58,606 nucleotides of DNA from UBA7887 sp964408735 (GCA_964408735.1 CAYPAX010000017.1:1-58606), one strand, 5' to 3'; counted from the stretch's first letter, positions 35,377 to 45,120 are shown. The notes: generated by a model not told the origin, from the sequence alone. A program made the numbers and translations.

Positions 35377-36515
35377 CGGCCGCTCCCGGTGGTCGTACAG
35401 GTTGCCGCCGAAAAGACGCCGCCAGTGCAGATCACGGCCGCACCGTAACCGAGCGGTGCGCCACCGTCTTTGGCCGCCGCCGCCAGGCCGGGCAAAGCCG
35501 CGCCGGCGCCACCCGCGGCGATGCCGAGCACGATGTCGCCCTCGCGCACCAGCACCGGCCCGGCACCACCCAACCAGGGCCCGGCACTCGGTCCCGCCAG
35601 GAACACGCCCGTCGTCTCGGCCATGCGGGCACTGCCGAACGGTGAGCCCATGCCAAGCGCACAGGCCACCCAAAGACCGTCGGCATCGGCTACCGTCAAG
35701 CCAACGCTGGCCGCCGCCGCAGGCTGTTCGATCGGCCCTGCGGACTCGACGCTCAACGCCTCCAGCTGCCGGCTCTCCGGCGCCCGCCAGACCGCGCGGA
35801 AGCCATCAAGGTCGCGCCGCTCCAGGGTCAGGCCAGCTGCCGCGGCGCCGCGCGACAAGGTTCCGGCAACCCCGCCGGCATAGAAATCGCCGGCCCCATT
35901 GCGCGCCAGCCTGCCAAGGGTGGCGGACAATTCGAGTTGCGAGATATCACCACCAATTGTAAGCGGCGCGCCTTTGTCGAAGAAGATCGCCCGCACCGAG
36001 CGATCTTCGCGCAAACGCGGAGCCGCGGCCGCAAGGTCGCCGGCAAGCCCGGCATCGACCAGGCTGCCGAAACGCGCGAGGCGCGCAGCGGGCTCAAGCA
36101 ATTGCCACCATTCCAGGCGGCCATATTGACGCGACAGGGCGAACAGGCCGCGCACGCTTCCCGGCACCATCGCCTTGCCGGAATCGGCTTCGCCAGCGGG
36201 CACGGCGGGCAGGAAATCGAGCAATCGGGTTTCGCCGGCGTAGGAATCATGGACCAGACAGGCGCCGCCGCCGCCAATCCCGGCTGCGGCGGGATCGACC
36301 ACTGCCAGAACCATGGCCGCAGCCACCGCGGCATCCGCGGCCGTGCCGTCCAGCGCCAGGATATCGCGGGCAGCGAATGCCGCACGCCCATCAGCGATGG
36401 AAACCAGGCCCTCGGGCGCGCCGTCCACATAGGCGTCGAAGGCGCTATCGGATGATCCGCCGCAGCCTGCGGCCGCCAGCGCCACCGCGCCCGCCGCGCA
36501 AAAACGGATTACCAT
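35373..36515 (-). CDS. Degenerate gamma-glutamyltransferase-like lipoprotein
   Basis: A 380-residue protein with a lipoprotein signal (VALAAAGC, lipid cysteine near residue 17) and a gamma-glutamyltransferase fold. SIADGRAAFAARDILALDGTAADAAVAAA and DPAAAGIGGGGACLVHD match the large-subunit start, and SVGLTVADADGLWVACALGMGSPFGS the small-subunit start. It is much shorter than catalytic GGTs (about 550-580). The Thr-Thr-His nucleophile motif is replaced by alanines (PAAAASVGL), so autocleavage and transferase activity are unlikely. I start at ATG 36515, the one giving the signal peptide. It may act as a binding or scaffold protein; the function is unknown. Confidence 0.8.
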   Translation of the reverse strand: MVIRFCAAGAVALAAAGCGGSSDSAFDAYVDGAPEGLVSIADGRAAFAARDILALDGTAADAAVAAAMVLAVVDPAAAGIGGGGACLVHDSYAGETRLLDFLPAVPAGEADSGKAMVPGSVRGLFALSRQYGRLEWWQLLEPAARLARFGSLVDAGLAGDLAAAAPRLREDRSVRAIFFDKGAPLTIGGDISQLELSATLGRLARNGAGDFYAGGVAGTLSRGAAAAGLTLERRDLDGFRAVWRAPESRQLEALSVESAGPIEQPAAAASVGLTVADADGLWVACALGMGSPFGSARMAETTGVFLAGPSAGPWLGGAGPVLVREGDIVLGIAAGGAGAALPGLAAAAKDGGAPLGYGAAVICTGGVFSAATCTTTGSGR

Positions 36516-36582
36516 CCCATTCAACGGTTTTCTTTGACGGGATCGTGCACTAGCTTTGAGCGTCGCTCCCGGAGGAGAGCCC

Positions 36583-37959
36583 TTGGCATCTCGCATTTTT
36601 TCGCTGTTCCTCGTCGCTAGCCTGACGTGCTGGGAGTTCGCCGCTGCCGAGGCGAGGGCTCAAGGCTTGCCGCTTATCCGCGATTCCGAAATCGAAGATA
36701 CCATCCGCTCCTGGGCTGATCCACTGTTCACCGCCTCGCGCCTCGACCCCGGCGCGGTGCGTATCCTGATCGTCAACGACCCGGCCCTCAACGCCTTTGT
36801 TGCCGGCGGCCAGAATCTGTTCATCAACACCGGCCTGCTGATTGCCGCCGACACCCCGGGACAGGTCATCGGCGTTCTCGCCCATGAGACCGGCCATATC
36901 TCGGGCGGACATCTGGCGCGCACGGCCGACGCCATGCGCGATGCCCAGACCACCGGTCTTTTCGCCACCCTGCTGGGCATCGGCCTGGTTGCCGTCGGCG
37001 CTGCCACCGGGGCCAATACGGGCGCTGCCGGCGGCGCCATGATCGCCAGCGGACAGACCACGGCGATGCGCACCTTTCTCGCCTATAGCCGGGCCCAGGA
37101 GCGCTCCGCCGACCAGTCCGCGGTGACATTGCTCGACCGCCAACACATCTCCGCCCGGGGCATGCTCGATTTCCTCGACAAGCTTGCCGACCAGGAGCTG
37201 CTGCACATCTCGCGTCAGGACGCCTATGTGCGCAGCCATCCCCTGACCCGCGACCGCATCGAGTTCATTGCCCAGCATGTGCAGCAATCGCCCTGGTCGA
37301 ACGAGGCGGACAGTCCCGAGGACGTGATGCGCCAGGAGCGCATGCGAGCCAAGCTGGTCGCTTTCATCGAGCGGCCACGCCGCGTGCTGCGAACGTTCTA
37401 TCCCGAAACCGATACCAGCCTGCCCGGGCGCTATGCCCGCGCTATCGCACACTTCCGCCAACCGGACCTGCCGCGCGCCTTGGCCGAGGTTGACGCCCTC
37501 ATCGCCGAAATGCCGCAAGACCCCTATTTTTGGGAGCTCAAAGGCCAGATGCTGTACGAGAACGGGCACGCGGGCGAGGCTATTCCGGCCTACGCCACCG
37601 CGGTGGCGCTGCGGCCCGAGGACCCCTTGCTGCTCACCGGCCTCGCACAGGTTCAGTTGGAAGGCGGCGGCGAGGCGGCTCTCGAAGAGGCCATCGCGAC
37701 TCTCGAAGCGGCCCGGCGTATCGACAGCGAGAATCCGGGCGCCTGGCGCCTGCTCTCGATCGCCTATCACCGCAACGGCGATGCCGGCGCGGCCTCTCTG
37801 GCGGCCGGCGAATATTCCCTGCTCATCGGCCAGGCCGAAGACGCCCGCCTGCATGCGGGACGTGCCGAGCGGGAATATGCCGAGGGCTCGCCCAGCTGGC
37901 TGCGCGCCCAGGATATCCGCCAAGAGGCGGTGCAACTTATCGCCATGCAGCAGCGCTGA
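36583..37959 (+). CDS. M48 metalloprotease with TPR repeats (BepA-like)
   Basis: A 458-residue periplasmic zinc protease with a signal peptide (about residues 1-27). The zinc motif is HETGH in VIGVLAHETGHISGGHLA and the third ligand glutamate is in RAQERSADQSAV. A hydrophobic glycine/alanine hairpin (LLGIGLVAVGAATG) follows the zinc site. The C-terminal half is TPR helices (about 290-440). This architecture is that of BepA/YfgC, which degrades or chaperones stalled outer-membrane proteins. I chose TTG at 36583 because GGAGGAG lies five bases upstream; another TTG at 36556 has no such site. Confidence 0.9.
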   Translation: MASRIFSLFLVASLTCWEFAAAEARAQGLPLIRDSEIEDTIRSWADPLFTASRLDPGAVRILIVNDPALNAFVAGGQNLFINTGLLIAADTPGQVIGVLAHETGHISGGHLARTADAMRDAQTTGLFATLLGIGLVAVGAATGANTGAAGGAMIASGQTTAMRTFLAYSRAQERSADQSAVTLLDRQHISARGMLDFLDKLADQELLHISRQDAYVRSHPLTRDRIEFIAQHVQQSPWSNEADSPEDVMRQERMRAKLVAFIERPRRVLRTFYPETDTSLPGRYARAIAHFRQPDLPRALAEVDALIAEMPQDPYFWELKGQMLYENGHAGEAIPAYATAVALRPEDPLLLTGLAQVQLEGGGEAALEEAIATLEAARRIDSENPGAWRLLSIAYHRNGDAGAASLAAGEYSLLIGQAEDARLHAGRAEREYAEGSPSWLRAQDIRQEAVQLIAMQQR

Positions 37960-37994
37960 GGCTTATTCCGCCTCACTTTCCCGTGCTCGGCGCG

Positions 37995-38026
37995 CAAAAA
38001 AATGGCGCCGCCGCTTGTTCGGCGGC
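37995..38026 (-). terminator. Terminator-like hairpin facing left
   Basis: On the minus strand GCCGCCG-AACAAG-CGGCGGC forms a 7-bp stem, followed after GCCA by seven T residues (37996-38002 on the plus strand as A). No minus-strand gene lies to its right, so it would stop antisense transcripts coming from 38030 onward. On the plus strand the same stem lacks a T-run. Confidence 0.4.
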
Positions 38027-38091
38027 CAATTTCCGACCATCTTAGAGCGTGTCTCGGACGAGACATCACGTTAAACAGGACGAGGCGACAT

Positions 38092-38850
38092 ATGACCGGT
38101 TTCCCCCCAATGCGCAGTGTGATCGCGGCCATCCTGGCAGCCTGGGTTTTCTTGCTGCCGGGGCTTTCGGCGACTGCCGAGGAGCCCTTGACCGATGCAC
38201 AGCGCGCCGCCGTGGAAGCGCTCATCGACCAGTACATCCAGGAGAATCCGGACCGCATTCTGGACTCGGTGCGCAAGTTCCGTGAGCGCGAGGAAGCCAG
38301 GATCGCTGCCGAACAGCAGTCGAACCTCAACGATTTGAAACGTGAGATCCAGTTCGACCCTGCCACGCCCGTGGCCGGCAATCCGGATGGCGCGATCACC
38401 GTCGTCGAGTTTTTCGACTACCGCTGCGGCTACTGCAAGGCCTCGCTGGAAATGGTCATGGACCTGATCCGCGACGACCCGGAGATCCGCGTGGTCTTCA
38501 AGGAGCTGCCCATCCTCAGCCCGGAATCCGTGCGCGCCTCCCAGGCGGCTCTGGCGGCACAGCGGCAAGGGCGCTATCTCGACCTGCATTACGCCATGAT
38601 GTCCTCGCGCGGCCAATTCGACGATCAACAGATCCTCGATATCGCCGCCGAAGTCGGCCTCGACGTGGCCCAGCTTAGCGCCGACATGGAGGCGCCGGAG
38701 ATCAAGGCCTTCATCCAAAACAATCTCTCTCTGGCAGGATCGCTCGGGATCGACGGCACGCCGACCTTCATCGTCGATGACCAGATCTTCCGGGGCGCGA
38801 TAGACGCTGCTACCATGCGCAAGGCGATAGCCGAAGCGCGTGCTGGCTAG
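38092..38850 (+). CDS. DsbA-like thioredoxin-fold protein (Com1/BdbD type)
   Basis: A 252-residue secreted disulfide oxidoreductase. The signal peptide is MTGFPPMRSVIAAILAAWVF to about residue 30. A short helical region (TDAQRAAVEALIDQYIQENP) of the DsbA-associated type follows. The thioredoxin fold carries the active site CGYC in FFDYRCGYCKASLE, a cis-proline in IDGTPTFIVDD and a DsbA helical insert. The ATG at 38092 follows GAGG. It lies between two other envelope quality-control genes (M48 protease and CtpA). Confidence 0.92.
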   Translation: MTGFPPMRSVIAAILAAWVFLLPGLSATAEEPLTDAQRAAVEALIDQYIQENPDRILDSVRKFREREEARIAAEQQSNLNDLKREIQFDPATPVAGNPDGAITVVEFFDYRCGYCKASLEMVMDLIRDDPEIRVVFKELPILSPESVRASQAALAAQRQGRYLDLHYAMMSSRGQFDDQQILDIAAEVGLDVAQLSADMEAPEIKAFIQNNLSLAGSLGIDGTPTFIVDDQIFRGAIDAATMRKAIAEARAG

Positions 38851-38874
38851 CAGGCCGCGGCAACGGAGGATGCG

Positions 38875-40410
38875 ATGACTGCGTGGGGCAATGAACATGG
38901 CGTAGGACGGTGGCGCCTGGGGCTGCGGCTTGGCAGCGCGGCGCTATTCGTTCTGCTGGTGGCGAGCTGCGATTCCTCGCCGCTGCAATCGCGCACTTTC
39001 AGCCTCGGCCACCCCACCTTCGAGGATGCCATCGAGGACTTGCCCGAGCTGGGACAGGTCTCGGCCGCTTTCGACCGCAACGTGCTGCCGGCCCCCTCGC
39101 CCGGCGAACGCCTGCGCCAACTCGACCTGTTTGCGGAAGTCTTCGATATCGCCAGCCAGGATTACGTCGACCCGGTGCCCTCGGCCCGCATCGTGTCGCT
39201 GGCGGTGGACAGTTTCGACGAGACCGCGCGCGAGATCGCTCTGCTGCAGAACGAGGAGCCCAACGAAGACCGGGCGCCGCTGCCCGAGGACGCGCTCAGC
39301 GCACCCAAGCTCATGGCCTCGGCGCTGGCCCGGCTGCTTCATGAGCTCGATGCCCATTCCGGCTACATGCCGCCCGATCTCTATCGTGAGATGAAAGTGC
39401 GCACGCGCGGCGAGTTCGGTGGCATCGGTATCGAAGTCACCATGGAAGAGGGCCTGGTCAAGGTGGTAGCCCCCATCGACGGCACGCCGGGTGCCCGCGC
39501 CGGCCTGCAAGCCGGCGACCTGATCACCCATGTCAACGGCGAGCCCGTGCTCGGCCTGACATTGGCCGAAGCGGTCAAGCGCATGCGCGGGCGTCGCGGC
39601 TCCAGCGTGGTGTTGAAGATGCGCCGGCCGCCTGCCGAGGAGCCCTTCCAGGTCACCATCATCCGCGACGTCGTGCGCATCCGCGCGGTCCGCGCCCGCG
39701 TCGAAGGCAATGTGGCCTATGTGCGCGTCACCACCTTCAACGAGCGCGTCGAGGAAGGCCTTTACGAGGCCATGGACGAGCTGCACGACGAGCTTGGGGA
39801 GAGCATGGTCGGCCTGGTGCTCGACCTGCGCAACAATCCCGGCGGCCTGCTCGACCAGGCATTGGCGGTGAGCGATGCTTTCCTCACAGCCGGCGAGATC
39901 GTTTCCACGCGCAGCCGTGAGGTGGACCGGGTGCGGCGCTTTACCGCCGAGCGCGGCGATATCACCGACGGCAAGCCAGTCGTGGTGCTGATAAACGGCG
40001 GCTCGGCCTCGGCCTCGGAGATCGTCGCCGGCGCGCTTCAGGATCACGACCGCGCCTTGGTGATGGGTAACCGCTCTTTCGGCAAGGGCTCGGTGCAGAC
40101 GATCATTCCGGTCTCAGGCGGCGGCGCCCTGCGCCTGACCACGGCACGCTACTACACGCCCGACGGCCGCTCGATCCAACGCACCGGCATTCGCCCCGAT
40201 ATTCGTGCCGAAAGCGGCGACCAGGAACGCCGCCGCGAGGCCGACCTCGAGAACGCCCTCGAAGCTGGTGTCGAGACGGCAGCGGTGATCCAACGCGATA
40301 TGGCCGAGGTCTGCCCCGACATCCCCGAGGAAGCGGAAGACCCGACACTCACCTGCGCCCTCGATATCCTCGAAGCACACCGCGTCATGGCGGGGAGCCT
40401 GCTGGAGTAG
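38875..40410 (+). CDS. ctpA: S41-family C-terminal processing protease (CtpA-like)
   Basis: A 511-residue periplasmic protease with a lipoprotein-like signal (ALFVLLVASC, cysteine near residue 32). A PDZ domain spans about 175-260 (GEFGGIGIEVTMEEGLVKV, AGLQAGDLITHVNGEPV). The S41 catalytic serine is in INGGSASASEIVAGAL and the lysine in RSFGKGSVQTIIP. Ser/Lys proteases of this family trim C-termini of envelope proteins and process peptidoglycan hydrolases. The ATG follows GGAGG. The lipobox differs from most CtpA proteins, which have a transmembrane anchor. Confidence 0.93.
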   Translation: MTAWGNEHGVGRWRLGLRLGSAALFVLLVASCDSSPLQSRTFSLGHPTFEDAIEDLPELGQVSAAFDRNVLPAPSPGERLRQLDLFAEVFDIASQDYVDPVPSARIVSLAVDSFDETAREIALLQNEEPNEDRAPLPEDALSAPKLMASALARLLHELDAHSGYMPPDLYREMKVRTRGEFGGIGIEVTMEEGLVKVVAPIDGTPGARAGLQAGDLITHVNGEPVLGLTLAEAVKRMRGRRGSSVVLKMRRPPAEEPFQVTIIRDVVRIRAVRARVEGNVAYVRVTTFNERVEEGLYEAMDELHDELGESMVGLVLDLRNNPGGLLDQALAVSDAFLTAGEIVSTRSREVDRVRRFTAERGDITDGKPVVVLINGGSASASEIVAGALQDHDRALVMGNRSFGKGSVQTIIPVSGGGALRLTTARYYTPDGRSIQRTGIRPDIRAESGDQERRREADLENALEAGVETAAVIQRDMAEVCPDIPEEAEDPTLTCALDILEAHRVMAGSLLE

Positions 40411-40444
40411 GCTGCACGGCTACTGCTAACATCCAAGGGGACGG

Positions 40445-43400
40445 ATGGTCGAAACCGGGGTGGAGCAAAGGCTGGCCGGCATTCTGGCGGCGGATGTCGC
40501 AGGTTATACGCGCCTGATGGCCGACGACGAGCAGGCGACCATCGCCGCCATCACCGAGTTTCGCGGCGTCTTCCGCGGGCATATCGAGAACAACGGCGGG
40601 CGCGTTGTCGATATGGCCGGCGACAGCGTGCTTGCAGTCTTCGCCAGCGCGGCCGGTGCGGTCAGAGCCGCGGTCGATGCCCAGGCGGCGCTTGCCGAGC
40701 ACAACGCGGCGCTCGAAGAGTCCCGGCGCATGCATTTCCGCGTGGGCGTCAATCTCGGTGACATCCACGAGCACGCCGACGGTGCCGTCTACGGCGACGG
40801 CGTCAACGTCGCCGCGCGTCTCGAAAGCCTGGCCCGGCCGGGCGGGGTGATGATTTCGGAATTTGCCTACCAACAGGTTCGCCGCGCGGAAGGCATGGCA
40901 TTTGCCGATGCCGGTGAGCACGAGGTCAAGAACGTCGCGGAGCCGGTGCGCGCCTATCGGCTACTCGGCAAGGGCGAAAGCGCGCGCCCGTCGCGGCACC
41001 CCCGACGGCTCGTGTTCGCGGGGCTCGGCTTCGCGGTCATACTGGCCGGCGCGATCGCGCTCTGGCAGCTGCGCGAGCCCGCGCCCGAGCCAACGGCGGA
41101 GACGGTGAGCGAAGACCCGGTGCTTGCCCTGCCGAGCGGGCCTTCCATCGCGGTCCTGCCGTTCGACAATCTTTCCGGCGATCCGGCCCAGGACTACTTC
41201 GTCGACGGGCTGAGCGAGCAGATCATTACCGAGCTGACCTATTTCGAGGACCTCTTCGTTATCGCCCGCAACACGACCTTCCAGTACAAGGGCCGGGCGG
41301 CGGACGTGCGCGAGGTCGGCACGGACCTCGGCGTGGCCTATGTGCTTGAAGGCAGCGTCCGCAAGGCCGGCGACACCATCCGGGTGACCGCCCAGCTTCT
41401 CGACGCAAAGAGCGGCGGCCATCTCTGGGCAGAGGACTACGAGAGGACGCTCACGGCCGAGAATATTTTTGCCTTGCAGGACGATATCGCCGCCAAGGTG
41501 GTCGGCGTGCTGGCGGACAATTACGGCGTCATCGCCCGCAGCCGCATGTCGGAAACGAAGGCCAAGCCTACCGACAGCCTGGATGCCTATGACTGCGTGC
41601 TACGTGCCAAGGCCTACGTCAATGCCTACACGCCCGAGCTTCACCTTGCGGCGCGTGACTGCCTGGAGCGGGCCGTGGAGATCGATCCGAATTACGTGGA
41701 CGCCTGGACCCATCTGGCTTGGATGTACATGGACGAGTACTGGTCCGGATTTAATCCCCGCCCAGACGGGCCGGCGCCCCTTGAGGTCGCGCGGCAGACC
41801 GTGCAAAGGGCGATCGACCTCGACCCGGACAACGCCTTCGCTTTGGCAGTGCTCTCAAGCATACACTACCACGGTCACGAGCTGACGGAGTTCGTTGCCA
41901 TCGGTGAGCGCGCGATCAGCCTCAACCCGAACAACGCGTTCCTTCTGCTTTTCGTCGGCCAAAGATTACTATACGCAGGGCACTGGGAGCGTGCCATGGC
42001 CTTGCACGAAAAGGCGCGGGCCTTGAATCCGCATCTGCCCCGCGCCTCCTATTACAGCTACACCAACTACTACTATCATCATCGCGAATATGAGAAGGCC
42101 CTGGAAGCGGCGTTGAGCCTCAATCTGCCCGAGTTCTACTGGACGCATATCGTCTTCGCGGAAATATACGGGCAGCTCGGCCGCAGCGCCGAGGCGAAAC
42201 AGGCCGTCGATGAGCTCCTGCGCCTCTATCCCGGCTTTACGCTGGAAACCGCGCGTAAGGAGATGCGCTTCTGGAACTTTACCGAAAGCCACATCGAGCA
42301 TCGCGTCGAGGGCCTACGCAAGGCGGGCGTGCCGGAAGAGCCGCCGGTGCTTGCCCGCCCCGGCATCGCCGTGCTGCCCTTCGACAACATGTCGGGCGAC
42401 GCGGTGCAGGACTATTTCGCCGACGGCCTGACCGAGACGCTGATCACCAACCTCTCGCGGCTCGACGACCTCATGGTGATCGCGCGCAACTCGGCCTTCG
42501 TCTTCAAGGGCCGGGCGGTGGACGTGCGCGAGGTCGGCGAGACGCTCGGCGTGCAATATGTCGTCGAAGGCAGCGTGCAGATAATCGGCGAGCGCGTGCG
42601 CGTTAACGCGCAATTGGTCGATGCCACGAGCGGCGGCCACCTCTGGGCGGAGGCCTACGACCGCGAGATGAGCGATATCTTCGCCGTTCATGATGACATC
42701 AGCGGGCGCATCGTGAGTGCGCTTGATATCACCTTGAGCGAAGGCGATACGAACCGTCTGGGCCAAATAGAGACGCAAAGCGTCGAGGCCTATGACAGCT
42801 ATATCCGTGGCCTGGCCGAGCTTTTCCGGTACACGCCGGACGGCAACCTTCTTGGCCGCTCGCTCATGCGGCAGGCCTTCGAAATCGATCCAAGTTATGC
42901 GCGCCCCTACGGCATCCTCAGCCTTGCCATGTTCCTGGCCTGGGAGTTCCAATGGAGCCAGGATGCCGAAATCCTGGAGCGGGCTGCGGTGATTGCGAGC
43001 GAAGGCGTCGACATCGATCCGACCCTGGCCTCGGCGCATGCCAATTTGGGCTGGATACGGCTTTGGCAGAAGCAGCATGACCGGGCGATCGCCGCTCTCG
43101 AAAAGGCGGTCGAGATCGATGGCGACGATGTCTGGGCGGTCAGCCTGCTGGCAGAATCCCTGAATTATGTCGGGCGCCCGGAAGAGGTGCCGGCCCTGTT
43201 TCCCATCCTCGAGCGCATCGATCCGCTCTATCCGCTGAACGACTTCTATTTGGGACATGCTCAGTACCTGATGGGCGACTACGATGTCGGCATCGCTTCG
43301 CTGAACAAGACGCTGACCTTTGCGCCGAACTTCTCGCCGGCCCACCGCATTCTGGCAGCGATCTACGTCGAGCTTGGCCGCATGGACGACGCCCGCGCGG

Positions 43401-43540
43401 CAGTGGCAGAGATCAAGCGCATCAGCCCCACGGCCTCGGTCGAGCTGTGGCGTGAGAGGCTGCCCTATCGCGACCCGGCGGTGCTCGACCGCCTGATCGA
43501 GAACTGGGAGAAGGCCGGCCTCGCGGAAGGGCCGGAATAG
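40445..43540 (+). CDS. Class III adenylate cyclase with duplicated TolB-like/TPR modules
   Basis: A 1031-residue protein. The cyclase domain (about 7-175) keeps both metal aspartates, D16 in LAADVAGYTRLM and D60 in GDSVLAVF, and the transition-state region NVAARLE. One membrane span follows near 188-208 (VFAGLGFAVILAGAIALW). Then a FlgO/TolB-N-type domain begins at IAVLPFDNLSGDPAQDYF (about 235), with TPR helices to about 620. Around 637 the module restarts with IAVLPFDNMSGDAVQDYF and a second TPR set runs to the end. Usual family members have one such module, so this looks like an internal duplication. It probably makes cAMP in response to periplasmic or protein cues. It starts 34 bases after ctpA. 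Confidence 0.9.
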   Translation: MVETGVEQRLAGILAADVAGYTRLMADDEQATIAAITEFRGVFRGHIENNGGRVVDMAGDSVLAVFASAAGAVRAAVDAQAALAEHNAALEESRRMHFRVGVNLGDIHEHADGAVYGDGVNVAARLESLARPGGVMISEFAYQQVRRAEGMAFADAGEHEVKNVAEPVRAYRLLGKGESARPSRHPRRLVFAGLGFAVILAGAIALWQLREPAPEPTAETVSEDPVLALPSGPSIAVLPFDNLSGDPAQDYFVDGLSEQIITELTYFEDLFVIARNTTFQYKGRAADVREVGTDLGVAYVLEGSVRKAGDTIRVTAQLLDAKSGGHLWAEDYERTLTAENIFALQDDIAAKVVGVLADNYGVIARSRMSETKAKPTDSLDAYDCVLRAKAYVNAYTPELHLAARDCLERAVEIDPNYVDAWTHLAWMYMDEYWSGFNPRPDGPAPLEVARQTVQRAIDLDPDNAFALAVLSSIHYHGHELTEFVAIGERAISLNPNNAFLLLFVGQRLLYAGHWERAMALHEKARALNPHLPRASYYSYTNYYYHHREYEKALEAALSLNLPEFYWTHIVFAEIYGQLGRSAEAKQAVDELLRLYPGFTLETARKEMRFWNFTESHIEHRVEGLRKAGVPEEPPVLARPGIAVLPFDNMSGDAVQDYFADGLTETLITNLSRLDDLMVIARNSAFVFKGRAVDVREVGETLGVQYVVEGSVQIIGERVRVNAQLVDATSGGHLWAEAYDREMSDIFAVHDDISGRIVSALDITLSEGDTNRLGQIETQSVEAYDSYIRGLAELFRYTPDGNLLGRSLMRQAFEIDPSYARPYGILSLAMFLAWEFQWSQDAEILERAAVIASEGVDIDPTLASAHANLGWIRLWQKQHDRAIAALEKAVEIDGDDVWAVSLLAESLNYVGRPEEVPALFPILERIDPLYPLNDFYLGHAQYLMGDYDVGIASLNKTLTFAPNFSPAHRILAAIYVELGRMDDARAAVAEIKRISPTASVELWRERLPYRDPAVLDRLIENWEKAGLAEGPE

Positions 43541-43545
43541 GTGCC

Positions 43546-44352
43546 ATGGCAGTCTTGCAATGCGAGATCAGTGACCACGTCGCAACCGTAACCCTGAACC
43601 GGCCGCAAGCGCGCAATGCGCTGAGCCCGGAGCTTATCGTACGGCTCGAAGCCTGCTGGCGGGATTTGCGCCAGGACGACGCGGTGCGCGCGGTGGTGCT
43701 GACCGGCGCGCCGGGCTCGACCTTCTGCGCCGGCTTCGACCTGGCGCGCGCGATCCCGCTGTTCACCGGCGCCCGCAAGCCCGAGGACGAATGGGACGAG
43801 GCCGTGGCAGGTGATGCCGAGATGGCCGGCCGTGCCTGCCTGCGCGACGAAGGCCTCGGCAAGCCCTTGATCGTCGCCGCCAATGGCCACGCCATCGCAG
43901 GCGGCATGGAACTGCTGCGCGCGGGCGACCTGCGTGTGGTCGCGGCCGGCTCCAAATTGGGCTTGTCCGAGGTCAAACTGGGTCTGATCCCGGCCATGGG
44001 CGGCACGGCGACACTGACCCGCCACATGCCGCGCGCGCTGGCCGCCGAGATGCTGCTGACGGGCGACCCCATCACGGCCGAGGCCGCACTTGCCGCCGGC
44101 TTCGTCAACCGCGTCGTCGCGGCCGACGACGTGCTGCCAACCGCCACCGCACTGGCCCGCACCATTGCCGCCAACGCGCCGCTCGCCATATCCGTCGCGC
44201 TGGACCTGCTGCACACCAGCGACGACCTTGCGGAAGGCGAGGCGTTGGCTCGCGAAGCCGAAGCCAGCGCCCGGCTGATGCAAAGCGAGGACGCCGTCGA
44301 GGGCCCCCGCGCCTTCTTTGAGAAGCGCCCACCGGTCTTCAAGGGGAGATAG
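43546..44352 (+). CDS. Enoyl-CoA hydratase/isomerase family protein
   Basis: A 268-residue crotonase-fold protein. The oxyanion-hole segments are visible as FCAGFDLAR and IAGGMELLRAGDLRV, and the catalytic-glutamate region as SEVKLGLIPAMGGT. Canonical hydratases carry two glutamates; here E is present in LSEVKLGL, while the first position is in GMELLR. The physiological acyl-CoA is not clear. The gene begins six bases after the cyclase stop and is followed after two bases by a GST gene, so the three are probably cotranscribed. Confidence 0.9.
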   Translation: MAVLQCEISDHVATVTLNRPQARNALSPELIVRLEACWRDLRQDDAVRAVVLTGAPGSTFCAGFDLARAIPLFTGARKPEDEWDEAVAGDAEMAGRACLRDEGLGKPLIVAANGHAIAGGMELLRAGDLRVVAAGSKLGLSEVKLGLIPAMGGTATLTRHMPRALAAEMLLTGDPITAEAALAAGFVNRVVAADDVLPTATALARTIAANAPLAISVALDLLHTSDDLAEGEALAREAEASARLMQSEDAVEGPRAFFEKRPPVFKGR

Positions 44353-44354
44353 AC

Positions 44355-44996
44355 ATGTCCGATCCCATCCGCCTTTACGCCATGGCCGGCTCGCCTTATG
44401 TGCGCCGGGTCGAGATGGTGCTGATCGAGAAAGACCTGGCCTACGAAAAGATCGTGCTGAGCCGTGATGCCGGCGAGCTGAAAAGCGCCGAGCACTTGGC
44501 GCGCAGCCCGCACGGCAAGGTGCCGGCGCTGGTCGACGGCGAGGTATCGCTCTACGAAAGCCAGGCCATCATCGAATATCTCGAGGATGCCTATCCCAGC
44601 CCGGCTCTGCTTCCCGGCGACGCGGCCGGGCGCGCCAACGTCCGCGTCGAGGAGATCGAATGTCAAGAGTATTTCATGGGTGCCATGATGCCCGTAGTGC
44701 GGCTGGTCTTCATGACGCCGGCCGACCAACAGGATGGGGTTGCCATCGCGGCAGCGGTCGAGTCGCTCGCCCAAGAGCTCGACCGCCTGGAGGCCCGCGC
44801 GCAAGCCCGCGGCGGCGCCCATGTGTTGGGCGCCACGCTGACCCGCGCCGACCTCACCTGGCTCGCCGCCATCGACATTGCCGAGCGCGGCCGCCTCGCC
44901 GTCACAGCCGAGCGCTTCCCCTGGACCGCCGCCTGGCGCGAGCGCCTCAAGGCACGCCCGTCCTGGGACCGGACCTACCCGCCGGGCTGGCGCTAA
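44355..44996 (+). CDS. Glutathione S-transferase family protein
   Basis: A 213-residue GST with an N-terminal thioredoxin-like domain. It has AGSPYVRRVEMVLIEKDLAY with a serine at the usual catalytic position, the cis-proline HGKVPALVD and the glutathione-binding ESQAIIEYLEDAYP. An all-helical C-terminal domain has LTRADLTWLAAID as the N-capping motif. The substrate is unknown. It is coupled to the enoyl-CoA hydratase gene. Confidence 0.92.
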   Translation: MSDPIRLYAMAGSPYVRRVEMVLIEKDLAYEKIVLSRDAGELKSAEHLARSPHGKVPALVDGEVSLYESQAIIEYLEDAYPSPALLPGDAAGRANVRVEEIECQEYFMGAMMPVVRLVFMTPADQQDGVAIAAAVESLAQELDRLEARAQARGGAHVLGATLTRADLTWLAAIDIAERGRLAVTAERFPWTAAWRERLKARPSWDRTYPPGWR

Positions 44997-45120
44997 ACTT
45001 TGGTTATACGCCGGGCCGCATAAGCCTGCGTGCAATGGCGCGGCACTCCCACCGTGGCGAGATTGAGCGCACCGGCCCGATGGCCGTGTGCCATGTAATC
45101 CCTCACGGAGAACCAAAGCC

